Below, in pieces: positions 39,110-50,285 of a DNA stretch of 64,000 bases. Position numbers and translations under genes: made by a program. The notes below the pieces were generated by a model that worked only from the letters and a program-made list of their open reading frames with translations, was not told the DNA's origin and did no database searches. Each line of letters opens with the position of its first letter. The first letter of the stretch is position 1. The DNA is from Heterostelium album PN500 (taxonomy: Eukaryota > Evosea > Eumycetozoa > Acytosteliales > Acytosteliaceae), in assembly GCF_000004825.1 (NCBI RefSeq), contig NW_008805067.1, positions 471,297-535,296 on the forward strand, read 5' to 3'.

Positions 39110-39775
39110 ATGGATCCAAATTGTTGTGATGATATACATTGTGAGGAAAACAATGATAGTTTAACAAATGCAAAGTGTATTGTAGATGAAATTTGGAAGA
39201 TGTTGGAGAGTGGAATGGAAGAAGAATACATTGGAGAGGCAATCTCACAATTGGAACATGCATTGCAAGCAGCTGCCTCTGCTTCTGCCAATGGTTGTGA
39301 CGATGAGACCGTTCTAGCTGCGCTGCTGCACGATATCGGTCAGTTTGTAGTGGCATCGGATATGTCTCAGCAGATGTTGATGACCGACGAAGTCACCGGT
39401 GAAACAGTGTCGGTGGGTGCACACGGTCACGAGATCATCGGAGGTCAGTTCCTCCGAGCCAAAGGATTCTCTGATAAAGTAGCACAACTGGTGGAGGCAC
39501 ACGTCAATGTCAAGCGATACCTGACCGGTTCCAATCCCGACTATTATAACAGCTTGAGTGATGCATCAAAGGCATCGCTAAAGTTCCAAGGTGGTCCATT
39601 CACAGCAGAGCAAGTCAAGCAGTTCGAGGCATCCGATCATTTCGCGCTGAAAGTTCAACTACGTCGTTGGGATGACGCTGCTAAAGTAGTCGGTTTACAA
39701 ACACCAACATTAGAATTCTATAGACCAATTGCAATCAATCATTTATTAAATCAACAAAAATTAAAACAACAATAA
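39110..39775 (+). CDS. HD-domain mixed-valent diiron oxygenase, PhnZ-like
   Basis: One intronless exon encodes 221 aa. The helical HD fold carries YIGEAISQLEHALQAA (Y40, E43, H50), LLHDIG (H74, D75), GHEIIGGQFL (H107), VEAHVNVKRYL (H131) and LRRWDDAAKV (D188). As I recall the bacterial PhnZ structure, its six iron ligands are H34, H58, D59, H80, H104 and D161, with Y24 and E27 as a lid. The spacings Y-E 3, Y-H 10, H-H 24, H-H 24 and H-D 57 all match; only the stretch between the HD pair and the third histidine is about 11 residues longer. PhnZ uses O2 to cleave the C-P bond of 2-amino-1-hydroxyethylphosphonate, giving glycine and phosphate. The enzyme is cytosolic by appearance. The start ATG follows a typical A-rich leader. 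A related alternative is the TmpB enzyme for N-trimethylated substrate. Confidence 0.88.
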   Translation: MDPNCCDDIHCEENNDSLTNAKCIVDEIWKMLESGMEEEYIGEAISQLEHALQAAASASANGCDDETVLAALLHDIGQFVVASDMSQQMLMTDEVTGETVSVGAHGHEIIGGQFLRAKGFSDKVAQLVEAHVNVKRYLTGSNPDYYNSLSDASKASLKFQGGPFTAEQVKQFEASDHFALKVQLRRWDDAAKVVGLQTPTLEFYRPIAINHLLNQQKLKQQ

Positions 39776-40700
39776 AAAAATAAATATAAATAAATTGTAA
39801 ATAATAGTATTAATAAAATTCATCAATAAACTTTTTTTTTAACTTTTTAAACAATTCCTATGCATAGTATTATGCTATTTATAATATACGCTAATGCAAA
39901 AGAAATTTCAAACAATTGGGAAACATTAGATTTAAACATTATCATAATTGTTTCTATCCAAAAAAACAAAAAAAAATAAAAAAAATTGAAAAAAATAAAA
40001 AATAACAGTTAGTTTTCAAGATACTATCGCGAGATTATAAGGATTTAGGTATTTTTTTTTAATATACTTAATTTATTTTTTATTTATTTAATTATTATCA
40101 TATTCTACAAAAATAATACATACTTCACAAGATAGTTTAGATAAAATAAATACACAGATATATAATTGCTAATAACTTCAAATTGAGACAAACAATCAAC
40201 TTTATTTATTCACACATTAGTTTTGAAAACAAAAAAAACAGAATCGACCAGTTATAAAACAAACAAAACACAACACAAAACACATAGACATAATTGTTCT
40301 GACTTATCAAAAAAAAAAAACACAACACAACACAATCCTCATTCATTTCTCTCTATATATCATTTGTTAATTTTTTAACATACATAACAGAAAAGAAAGA
40401 AATTATAAATTTAGAAATATATTAACATATTATACATTGTATTACAATAACTTTATACATATTTTATTTATTTATTTATTATTTTTTTTATAGTGTTTGT
40501 TTATATATATAATTTTTATATCGATTTCACCAAGTTTAATGTTTTATTTAGAAAATAGTTGTTATTTTGGTCGTAAAACGATTAGTAATACAATAGTTAT
40601 TATAGATAGTGATAGTTGTTATTAAATTGAAGTATTGTAATTATAGAATAAGAAAAAAGAGGTTATTTTTTAAACAAGTTGACAACATCTTTGGTCAAAC
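39776..40700. other. AT-rich intergenic region
   Basis: No gene is seen between the PhnZ-like gene and the coiled-coil gene. It contains A/T runs and A/C-rich stretches (about 40255-40335). Confidence 0.7.
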
Positions 40701-43055
40701 ATGATGTGTCAAATGTTTGACAGCAATGACCTGAAACATGCTATCAAATCATTCACCGGTACCGATGTCAGCGATGACTTTATATCGATCATGCAGAAGC
40801 AGTTGGATCTCTATGGTAATACCGAGATTGATTTCGAGGAGTTTCGGGAATCATTCCTAAAGATGACTCGCTCTCTTTATCCCACCCAGCCGAATATGAA
40901 TGGACACGGCGACTCTACACCGCCGTCGCCACCACCCTCGCCAATGGCATCTCTCTCTGGCTCATCATCACCGATTTCCACACCACCCGACTTACTTTCA
41001 CCACCGAATTCACCGCGTGGCTCTGATTCCGCGTCACCCGTTTCCGCTTCGCCACCGCGCTACCTTGAGTTTAGCGATATTGTCGCCACGCCCGCCTCTT
41101 CCATAGCGGCTTCCTTCGTAAAGCCAAACCCAATTTCACCACGACGACTAGGTCAAGGAACAAGAGTGAGATCCAGTTCTCTAGGATCAACAAACAGCAA
41201 CAGTAACAACAACAGCAACAGGCAATTACCAAAATCAAACTTAAACAACAGTTTCAATAGTGAAAATGGAGTTGTACCGATTTTCAATGATGATCAAGCA
41301 TTTAGTCCAAAAAGCTATTCACCACCCGCCACAGATTTACTCTCGAGTTGTTCAGTTGCAAATTCACCACAAGATTATAACGGTTTCAATCATAACCATA
41401 ACCAACATCAACAACAACAACAGCAACAACGTAATTCCAATAGTAATCATAATAGTAATTCACAACATCATCAGCAAGCACAACAACATTTTAAGCGTCC
41501 ACCACTTTTCAATAAGCAACCAAGTCATAATGATCTATTTATGACTTTGATGTCACTTAATAGCGGAAGTAATGATGATGCCGACAGTCCATTCGCTAGC
41601 GCATTTTATAGTAATTCAAAGAAGAATAAGTCGTCGTCGTCGTCTTCAAGTAAGAAGAAAAACAGAGATGACGACAGCGGTGTTTGCAGTGAAGAAGACG
41701 AACCTACTTTTTATATGGAAGAAGATTGGAACGATAGTGGTAATCATCGACATGGCAATGGCAAACCAAAGCGATTCACATATGGCGCAAAGAACAGATA
41801 CGAAGAGATCGGTTGGGCAACTGAGGAGTTCTACTACGATCCAACACTGACGCATTTGGACGACCTTCATGAAGTCATTTCGATTCTCAAAGAGAAGTAC
41901 ACGATATCCTCTTCAAAGGTAAAGGAATTGGAGAAGAAGATACAGGTTGCACTCAAGAGTAATCAGCAGTTGGAAGACGATCTTGGCACCACCAAGAAGG
42001 AGTATATCACCATGTCACTAAAGAACAACGCATTCGCACAGAGCAAAGCAATCTCTGATCAGATGTTGGAGGAATGCAATCTGCAGATTTCACAGTTGAA
42101 ACAATGTCGGATCGCCAACGACAAAGAGATTGCAACTCTGAAAAAGAAATTGATAGTCTCTGAGGAGATGGTACAGAAATTCACAAAGGCCTATGAGGAT
42201 TCTCAAACGGAATCACTTGCCAAAGAGGTTAAGCATCACAACGAAATAGAATCACTTAATCAAAAACATAATTGTAATATTGAAAATGTATGTATTATCT
42301 AATAATAATAATATAATAATTAGATAGATTAATATATATATATAAAGACTAAAGTTACTCACCTTAATAATCATCATTTTAATATTACAATAATACTTAT
42401 TAGTTAAGAAATCAATTCCAATACGAAATGAACGAAGAAAAAGATAGATTTAACAAGTATTGCGAACAGGTTGAATTGGAAAAGAAATCGATACAGGAAG
42501 AGAATAACAAATTAAAAGAAACACTTGAGAGATTGAATCAACAGATATATAGTTTACAAACGGCAGAAGCTGAAGAGTATGTTTATAGCATTAACTATTT
42601 ATTTGTATATTAACGTTAATATTTTATTATTATAATTTAATAGAAAACAAAATCAAAGTGATTTAAATAACGAGTCAATGTCTTATGAGTTGTTGACAAC
42701 AGAAACATTTAATCTAAATACACAGCTACATAGTTGGAAGAAGCGGTATCAACAAATGGAGGCGAAAAAGATAGTCGATCTAAAGAAGGAGTTGAAGCGG
42801 TCAAAGAAACAACACAGTGACTATGAATCACTTATACTACAGGGTATACAGGATTTTAATAAAATGGAAACAACAATAGATCATCATTTAAATAATAATA
42901 ATAATAATAATAATAATAGTAATAATAATAGTAATAATAACAATAGTAATAGATTAACACTTAAACAACATAATAACAATCGAAAACATAATAATAATGA
43001 TACAATAGTCAAATCATCACCAAATACATCAAATCGAGATGACAGTAATAATTAA
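40701..43055 (+). CDS. EF-hand-like and coiled-coil protein, function unknown
   Basis: The exons are 40701-42287, 42404-42576 and 42644-43055, summing to 2172 nt (723 aa). The first 60 residues look like a degenerate EF-hand pair (LYGNTEIDFEEFRESFLKM). A Ser/Pro-rich region (about residues 65-160) and Gln/Asn/Ser tracts (to about 330) follow. A patch ending in EEIGWATEEFYYDPTLT introduces a coiled coil of about 270 residues with clear heptads (VKELEKKIQVALKSNQQLED; EMNEEKDRFNKYCEQVELEK). The C-terminus is poly-Asn. EF-hand plus coiled-coil layouts occur in ninein- and Rab11-FIP3-like scaffold proteins, but the match here is architectural only. ATGs at 40701 and 40704 are both possible starts. 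Confidence 0.75.
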
Positions 43056-43221
43056 TAATAATAATAACTATAGTTACATGTAAATAAACACCACTTGAAT
43101 TCATTTCCTTTTTATTTATTTATACAAAAAAAATAGATAACTATTTAGTTTTAAATTGATTGTTTTAATTGATAATTGAATAACTAATATATTGTGTAGT
43201 TACATTCTATCGATATTATTA

Positions 43222-44077
43222 TTATTCTTTGTTTGGTGTTGATTTTGTTTTTGGTTTCGATTTACTAGAGGATGATGTTGTTGAAGATGGTCCTGTTCCA
43301 TTGGATTTAGAGGTGGAGCCACCACCCTCTTTAGTAGGTGTTTCTTTGTTAGATGAAGATTCTTTACCTTCTTTAGATGGTGTTGTCGATGATGATGATG
43401 ATGATGATTTGTCAGATGATGATGCACTGTTGTTGGTAGTGGTTGTAGTCGTTGAAGATTCCTTTGATTCTTTTTCTTTTGATTCTTTCGATGCTGCAGA
43501 GTTTGAACCACCACCACCACCACCACCAGCAGTCAGCGGAGTCTGTTGTTGTAATTGTTGTGGTGGTATATTCTCTGCAAAGTAATCTGGTTTTCTAATG
43601 TTTATTCCGTAATCTCTTAAACTCTGTGATAGATCGTCCATTGTCAACACCAACTGTTTCTCTTTCTTTACTTTCTCTCTGGTCGGTGCCTGTTGTCTAA
43701 TCTTACAAAACTGTAAACTATCATTTGCTACATCTGATATAAACTTTTGCGTTGCCAGTGATATCATTCTCTTACTACATAATAATGTATTGTGTAATAA
43801 TCGATTTGTTAGTTTATCGATACGTAAAAACTATGATATTATCAAAATGAATGATCATTCTTACATTCTGTGATCGGAACATTCAAAACCTGTCTTATTT
43901 AAATAGTATGTGATAACTTCATCTGGTATCTATGATGATCAACATAAAGTTAGTTTAAACATATCATTCGTTGACTAAATAATCTAATGATTTACGAATT
44001 TAGATTTTACATACAGTTGGTACATAATCTTCTAGAGAATTGATAAACTCTTCATATTCAACCTGATCTAGATCCAT
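43222..44077 (-). CDS. taf10: TFIID/SAGA subunit TAF10
   Basis: Exons 44077-44015, 43929-43865 and 43774-43222 total 681 nt (226 aa). The histone-fold region reads EEFINSLEDYVPTIPDEVIT, YYLNKTGFECSDHRIKRMIS, LATQKFISDVANDSLQFCK and, after a basic linker, LTMDDLSQSLRDYGINIRKP. This follows human TAF10 residue by residue (LEDYTPTIPDAV, YYLNRAGFEASDPRI, LAAQKFISDIANDALQ, LTMEDL). TAF10 pairs with TAF3/TAF8 in TFIID and with SUPT7L-type partners in SAGA, so it acts in nuclear transcription initiation. The conserved core normally ends the protein; here a Ser/Thr/Lys/Gly-rich tail of about 90 residues follows, common in dictyostelid proteins. Confidence 0.95.
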
Positions 44078-44288
44078 TTGTTTAGTGTATATATAAAATG
44101 TATAAGAATATCTTTCGAAAAACAATAAAGTTTGTTTATATTAAATTAATAATGTTTTTTTTAAAAAAAATTTTGTATTTTTTTTTTTTTTTTTGTTTGG
44201 TTAATTACTGTAAAACAATTGTCTTGTAAAGATTAGAGGTATTATTTATTTTTAATTTTTGTTTTTTTGTTTTTTTTTTATTGATTTT

Positions 44289-44900
44289 CTATGGGGATTC
44301 TGGAGTTTCAATCTTAGCGGAGGCAATGGATCCAAAAGTAGAACCACCAGTTGGATATCCAGTTGGGTATGGGTAGTAAGTGGTTGGATAACCAGTTGGA
44401 TAACCAGTTGGATAGGCGGTTGGATAACCAGTTGGATAAGCGGTTGGGTATGGGTAGTAAGTGGTTGGATAACCAGTTGGATAACCAGTTGGATATGGGT
44501 ATGGGTATCTGTTGCTACTGGTGAGACCAACCAAACCAAGTACACCATTCAAGATACCATCGAGGAAGTCACCTACTCCACCAAGAAGACCATTGTTATA
44601 GTATCCTCCTGGGTATCCTCCTGGGTATCCTCCTGGGTATCCACCTGGGTATCCACCTCCTCCTAATAGATTGGCTTGTTCTAAAAAAACAAAAAAAAAG
44701 AAAAAGAATTAAAGAAATTATTAGCATTAATTGATTGATTTTTATCACTAAATGAATAAAAACTTACGAGCAACTTTTTGTCTGAGTTGGAACAATTGTT
44801 CTGCAAGTTGTCTTTCTTCTGGAGTGATATTCTCGACAGTATCGGCCTTAACAGCAGCAATGACTACTAAGGAAATAAGTAAAATAGCAAAAAACTTCAT
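44289..44900 (-). CDS. Small secreted Gly/Tyr/Pro repeat protein a
   Basis: Two exons, 44900-44768 and 44680-44289, give 174 aa. The start at 44900 was chosen because MKFFAILLISLVVIAAVKA is a clean signal peptide; an in-frame ATG at 44933 would spoil it. After cleavage there is a short helical, charged segment (ITPEERQLAEQLFQLRQKVA), then an intron in phase 1, then repeats: several GYPG units, a hydrophobic GLLGG...LVGL segment, and a long series of YPTG and YYPYPT units. It is the first of three tandem, same-strand genes with this layout. The repeats suggest an extracellular or matrix role, perhaps in sheath or stalk, but no function is known to me. Confidence 0.8.
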
Positions 44901-45257
44901 TTTGGAATTGGATACAAATGAAAGTGATTCCATTCATATTCAAGTTATGTAAAAAAATACACTATCATAAAATCAAATTAATATATTTTTATTTTATTTT
45001 TTTAATTTAAATATTATTGACCTTATACCTGTTTTTTGAATGGTGATCATTTTTCTTTAGTGTTAATACAATGAAAAATTATTTAAACACTATGAGTATT
45101 ATAGTCAAATAGTATCATCACCACTTTATTTCACCCTCATTATGATATTGTTCATATGATAAATCATAAGACAATGATTTCACACCCATTTTTGTTTTTT
45201 TTTACCTTTTTGTTATAAATTCATCAAATTAAAATTTGATTTTTTTTATTAATTGAT
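44901..45257. other. AT-rich spacer upstream of secreted gene a
   Basis: No gene is seen. The spacer carries the promoter of gene a and the 3' end of gene b. T runs and one interrupted AT palindrome are present. Confidence 0.6.
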
Positions 45258-45886
45258 TTAGTTTGTTGGTTGTACAGCAGGAGATTGCTCAACTTTTTGC
45301 ACTGGTTGTTGCTCAACATTTTGCACTGGTTGTTGATCAATAATTTGTGGTTGTTGATTTTGTTGTACATTCTTTACAGGCCAATAAGCACCAGCAATAT
45401 ATCCTGGATATTGATTATATGTTGTTGGGAATGAGGTTGGAATAGAAGATGGCCACCCCCAGTTTGGATTTCCTATAGTAACAGGGTATTGATATGGGAA
45501 ATCATTACCTCCACCACTGAAAAGACCACCCAAAAGACCACCTAATAAACCTCCATTTCCGAATAAACCGCCCAATAAACCACCTCCACCTAACAAGCCA
45601 CCACCTCCATAAGATGTGAAACCTGGATAATATTCTAAAAAAATTAAAATTAGTTTCTACTATTTTTTTATTTTTTACATTATTTAATATATTTACGTTG
45701 AATTTTAGAAATTTGATCTCTAACATTGTTTTCTGAAGGATCAATTTTAATACTCTCCAATGCTCTTTTACATGTTAATAATTTTAGAGCAAAATCTTTC
45801 TCCTCTGGACTGATATCGTGAATATCGTCGGCTCTGACAAAGGCAATCGATACCAACACAACCAAAAAAAGATAAATTAACTTCAT
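45258..45886 (-). CDS. Small secreted Gly-rich protein b with Q/V/P tail
   Basis: Exons 45886-45697 and 45634-45258 total 567 nt (188 aa). The signal peptide is MKLIYLFLVVLVSIAFVRA. The following segment (DDIHDISPEEKDFALKLLTC) resembles the same region of gene a, and the intron sits after it in phase 1 as in a and c. The second exon encodes glycine-rich GGGLLGG and GNGGLLGGLLGG units, an aromatic segment around YQYPVTIGNPNWGWP, and a C-terminal repeat of the form QPVQNVEQ. A family with genes a and c is inferred from this layout; sequence similarity outside the signal and SPEE/TPEE region is low. Confidence 0.78.
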
Positions 45887-46237
45887 TTGTTTTTTAGTTT
45901 TTTAGAATTTAGATTAAATAGGAAAAATAAAACAAACTAAAACATCAATTGATTATCTCATTGTATTTAAATGTTATTATTTTCATGTGATTATTTGTTT
46001 TTTTGGGGTTTGGGTTTCAAAATTTGTATTAACTCAGTTAGTGTGAATTATAATTTTTTGATATTCAACTTCATCTTCATATATATAGTGGTATTCAATA
46101 AATTAATTAAAAAATATTACAAAAAATACAAATCCTTGCAAGTTTTTTGAATATTACAAAATATAATTTTTGAATTGATGGAAAAATTTATTTTGTATTA
46201 AATCTGATTAAAATTCAAAATACATTAAATCTTTTTA
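45887..46237. other. AT-rich spacer between secreted genes b and c
   Basis: Nothing beyond A/T-rich promoter and 3' sequence is seen here. Confidence 0.6.
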
Positions 46238-46774
46238 TTATGCTGATTCTTGTTTGTTATTATAAAAAGCAGGGGTAGTTTGTAATTTACCAATTGGGAA
46301 ATATCCAGCAAGATATCCGTCCCAGTTACCACCACCAATATATTTTCCATTTGGAGTGTGATCAGGGTACCAAGGTGGTACAGCTCCAGAGTATCCACCA
46401 ATGTAAGCACCACCTCCACCTAACCAATTAAATGGGTAGGGGAATGAATTTCCAGAGAACAATCCTGCTAACAATGGGATTCCACCTTGTTCAAAACCGG
46501 TTCCACTCCATGGTTGAAATCCTGGAGCTCCATAACCTGGAGCTCCATATCCGAATGGTGGAGTATATTCTAATTTTTGATAAGAAAATAGAAATAAATT
46601 TCTTTTGAGTTTGAAATTAATAATTTCGTTTTAAATAAAATACTTACTCTGAGGAGTTCCATAGAGATTAGTATTTCTAATTGCAAGAATTTTGTCAATA
46701 ATTTCTTGTTCGTTTATTTCTGCCAACGAACAGGTTGCCATCAACAAAACTAAAACTAAAAAATATAGTTTCAT
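46238..46774 (-). CDS. Small secreted Gly/Tyr/Pro-rich protein c
   Basis: Exons 46774-46648 and 46569-46238 total 459 nt (152 aa). The N-terminus MKLYFLVLVLLMATCSLA is a signal peptide. It is followed by a short acidic helix (INEQEIIDKILAIRN), the phase-1 intron shared with genes a and b, and then GYGAPGYGAPG units and aromatic glycine-rich segments (WLGGGGAYIGGYSG, GGGNWDGYLAGYFP). It lies in the same direction as a and b with spacers of about 350 bp, so the three are probably a tandem family and may be co-regulated. I know of no characterised homologue. Confidence 0.78.
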
Positions 46775-47014
46775 TTTATTTTATTTTTTTAATCAATTTA
46801 AAAAATATAAAGAGAGAGCTCAATTTTGTTTAGAATATCTGTTTTTTTTTATATTATTTTCATTATAATCAACATGAATTTTCATATTTCTGTCTGTGAT
46901 TAAAAAATTCATTGTATACAAGATGGGGTAACTGTTATTTTATCATATGAACAATCAATCAAACATTCCCCCTTTTTTTATTCATTTTTTTTAACAATTA
47001 TATTATTATTATCA

Positions 47015-47193
47015 TTATTTTGGAGGATTGTCAGTGTTGTCGGTTGTTGTTGTGGTAGTAGTTCTTGTTGTTGATGATGTTAATGATGTGAATTCTTCCA
47101 ACATAGATTCTGTAGTGAGTTCTTTTGCTATAGAAAATGCTTCATGATCATCTGATGCTTTAGTATTACCATAGTCATCAATTTCATTATTAA

Positions 47194-47269
<76 letters not shown>

Positions 47270-47798
47270 TATAATGGGTGTTGTTGAAAGTGAATCTCCT
47301 GAACTAACATTAATCTCTGTGGGTTGGAGCAAAGATATATTAGGTTCATTAGCAATGATAGAAGTCGTTGTTGTTAATGTTGTTGTTGATGATGGTGTTG
47401 TTGTTGTAATTGATTCATTATTATTATCATTATTATCACTAATTATATTATTATTATTGTCACTAATTTTATTATTATTAATATTATTATCTTTATCATT
47501 ATTATCACTAATTATATTGTTATTATTGTCACTATTGTTATTATTATCTGATATAATTGTATCTCTAGATTGTGTGGTGTTTGTTATTTGTAAAGCAGTA
47601 GAGTTGCTATCAGTGGTATTAATGGTGGAGTTATCTACTATCTCTTCAATACTGACAGTGATATTCTCGAGTGAATAGAATGACATTGGAATAATAGGTT
47701 GCATATTTTTAGCAGATGGTTTCTTGGCTGTAGCCTTTGGAGGTCTACCTCTCTTTCTTTTCTCTGTAGAAGGTGTTACTGGAGTAGATTCTGATGTT

Positions 47799-47829
<31 letters not shown>

Positions 47830-49878
47830 CATCATCATTATTATTGTCTGACGTTGATTGTGAATTGACTTTGGATTTAGGTGTTGACAATGGTTTTTTT
47901 GTTAGATTGGTGATTGGTATTTTCTTTTGTTTCTTCTTCTTTGGATGATAATCGTCACCTGATGATTCAAACTCTGACGATGAAGATGATAGGTCGTCCT
48001 CCACATCCATTGGCACATCTTCACCTCCTGCCAAGCTAGCCTTTGATTTGTCTTTTTCGGTCAGTTCTGGTAGTATATTTCTAAAGTTGGGTGTTTCAAT
48101 TGATCTTGTTGTTCTCTCTGGATTCTTTCTTGGAGTAATAGTCGAAGGATCACCAATAACCTCTACATCTGAATCCCAGTCATCAGAATCGATCGAATCC
48201 GATCCATAACTACTATCACTATCACTATAACTATAACTATCTGAATCATCTATTTCTTCTTTTTCTCCTTCTTTATCTTCTTCTCCTTCTTTCTTTTCTT
48301 TTGATTTTGTCTTTTTCTTTGACTTTGATTTACTACTACTACTCTTTGATTTTCCTTTTCCTTTTCCTTTTACTTTCTCTGATTCTGATTCGCCAGCAGA
48401 TGATTCAACAGCGGAATCCATATCGTCATCAGTCAGTTCCTCTTTATGTTTAATGAATTCAGTTGAATATTTCTTCTTTCTCTTCTCTCTTTGTTTTATC
48501 GCTCTGTTTTCCTTTGCCAATTGTTTTTCCTCTGCAGACATTATAATCCTTTTCCTCTGAGAATGCATGACTATTTTCATTTCCTCATTATGTACATCTT
48601 GACCACCTGGCGCTTCTCCATCTGCACCACCAGCATCACCATTACCATCGGCATCTCCACCACTTGGACTATTCTCTTCCAAGAATGCAAATATATCCAT
48701 AAATCCTTTAGCTCTTGCCATTGATTTTGCAGTAAACAATGTTACATGTTCAATCAATGAAGCATCCACCTTCTTTGCCAACAACAGTCTAACCATTTCT
48801 AAATCACCACTAAACACTGCATAATGTAATGCTGAAAATCCATCTATAGAACAAACAACAACAACAAATTAATATCAAATTAATTAAAAGTTTGACAATT
48901 GTTATAGAATCATCTATATTTACTTACTTGAATCTTGTATATTTTTAATATCTTCAAAATCGGCAAGATAGTCAACCACTTGATGATTCTTTGCTATGAC
49001 AGCACGGTGTAATGCAGTCTTTCCTTGCTTGTTGAGTATGTCGATAGGTACTTTGGCATTGACGAGTAACTCAACCACTTTTCGTCCACTAGACAACACT
49101 GCCTCGTGCAACCATCCATTGCCATCGGCATCGAGTGCAGTCAAGTCGATCTTTCCTGTCTCCAGCATGGTTGCGACAATTACCAAGTCATCGCTGGTCA
49201 CCGCCAGATGAAAGACCGTCTTGTTGACGGAAGTACCACTGCCAGTGGCACTGCTACCACTTCCCGGTCGACTAGCGGGAACAACGTTTCCAACTGCCGC
49301 CGGCTTGGATACGCGATGCAACGGATCGGCACCCAAATGCAAAAGCAAAGCAACCATATCATGTCGTCGTTGAGTGACAGCGATCGACAACGCTGTGTTT
49401 CCCTGCACCTCCAAATCTACGGTTGCCTCAGCAATCTGAACCAACCAACGACCGATATCGAAATGACCATAGAACGCAGCATATCCAAGTGCAGAGTATC
49501 CACATGCAATATAATCGACATAAGCACCGTCCTGTATCGATTTTATAACACCATCTAATAATCCTTTTCTGGTATACTATTCTATTGTTAGTTTATTTTA
49601 TCTATCTAGATTTAATTTCATTGTTTTAACAAACTTACAAGATGTAATCTTTGACCTAATTCCAATCTTTTTTTCTTTTCTTCAGGTTTCAAGTATTCGT
49701 CTGATCTTATTTTCAGATCATCCAAGAAATCTTTTGGCTTTTTAGTGCTGTTGGATTTACTTGGTGTGTCTGTTGAAGTTGTTGTGGCTGTTGTTGTTGT
49801 AGATGATGATGCACCTGCAGAAGAGTTGGCTTGTACCTCTTCATTATTTGAAATTATATATTCGTCATCGTCATTCAT
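47015..49878 (-). CDS. Ankyrin-repeat protein with AT-hook and acidic/Lys-rich C-terminus
   Basis: Exons 49878-49639, 49576-48928 and 48843-47015 sum to 2718 nt (905 aa). A Thr/Ser-rich N-terminus is followed by at least six ankyrin units between about residues 85 and 340 (GYSALGYAAFYGHFDIGRWL, GNTALSIAVTQRRHDMVALL, GKTALHRAVIAKNHQVVDYL, GFSALHYAVFSGDLEMVRLL). The rest is charged and disordered: Lys/Ser-rich segments, acidic DSDSSYGSDSIDSDDWDSD, then an AT-hook (KRKRGRPPK). A long poly-Asn run follows, encoded by a pure (ATT)n tract at about 47191-47270. An AT-hook implies nuclear DNA binding; ankyrin repeats imply a protein partner. The combination suggests a chromatin-associated adaptor, which is inference. 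Confidence 0.82.
47191..47270. repeat. (ATT)n tract encoding poly-Asn
   Basis: About 25 consecutive ATT triplets on the plus strand read as AAT on the minus strand and encode an uninterrupted asparagine run in the ankyrin/AT-hook protein. Its length is likely to vary between strains. Confidence 0.9.
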
Positions 49879-50285
49879 TCTAACATAATCAATTAACCAA
49901 TTTATTTAGTATTTAAAAATTTTAAAAAAATTTAGGAGATTTAAAAAATAAAAAAAAAACAAAAATATGAAATTTGTAACGGTAAAAAAAATGGTGATTG
50001 CTCAGAAAAGTTTGAAAATATTTATAATAAAATAAATTGATTAAATTGGTAAATATTTTCTAATTTAAATAGAAAAAAATCTAGATTAAAAAATTAAAAG
50101 ATATTTTTCTAAAAATAGGAATTTGCAAATTATGAAAATATATTAATTTTTTAATTTTTTTTTTTTTGGTAAAAACACACTTTTGTATTTTCAAATTAGT
50201 TTGCTCTTCATTTTTTTTAATTTTTAAAGATAAACTTTTAAAAAATAATTAAAAGAAAGATATTTTTAATTAATAATAAATAAAA
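49879..50285. other. Bidirectional promoter region, AT-rich
   Basis: This lies between the divergently transcribed ankyrin gene (minus) and the first short-chain dehydrogenase gene (plus). Only A/T runs are visible. Confidence 0.65.

Noticed and set aside
43229-43585. Acidic 118-codon plus-strand frame
   Set aside because: It is the complement of the Ser/Lys-rich tail of TAF10; the conserved histone fold fixes the coding strand as minus.
44259-44666. Trp/Ser-rich plus-strand frame with GWITSWI repeats
   Set aside because: It is the complement of the YPTG repeats of secreted protein a, which has a signal peptide and a proper intron on the minus strand.
47274-47678. Leu/Val-rich plus-strand frame of 134 codons
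   Set aside because: It mirrors the Asn/Ser/Thr-rich coding region of the ankyrin/AT-hook protein.
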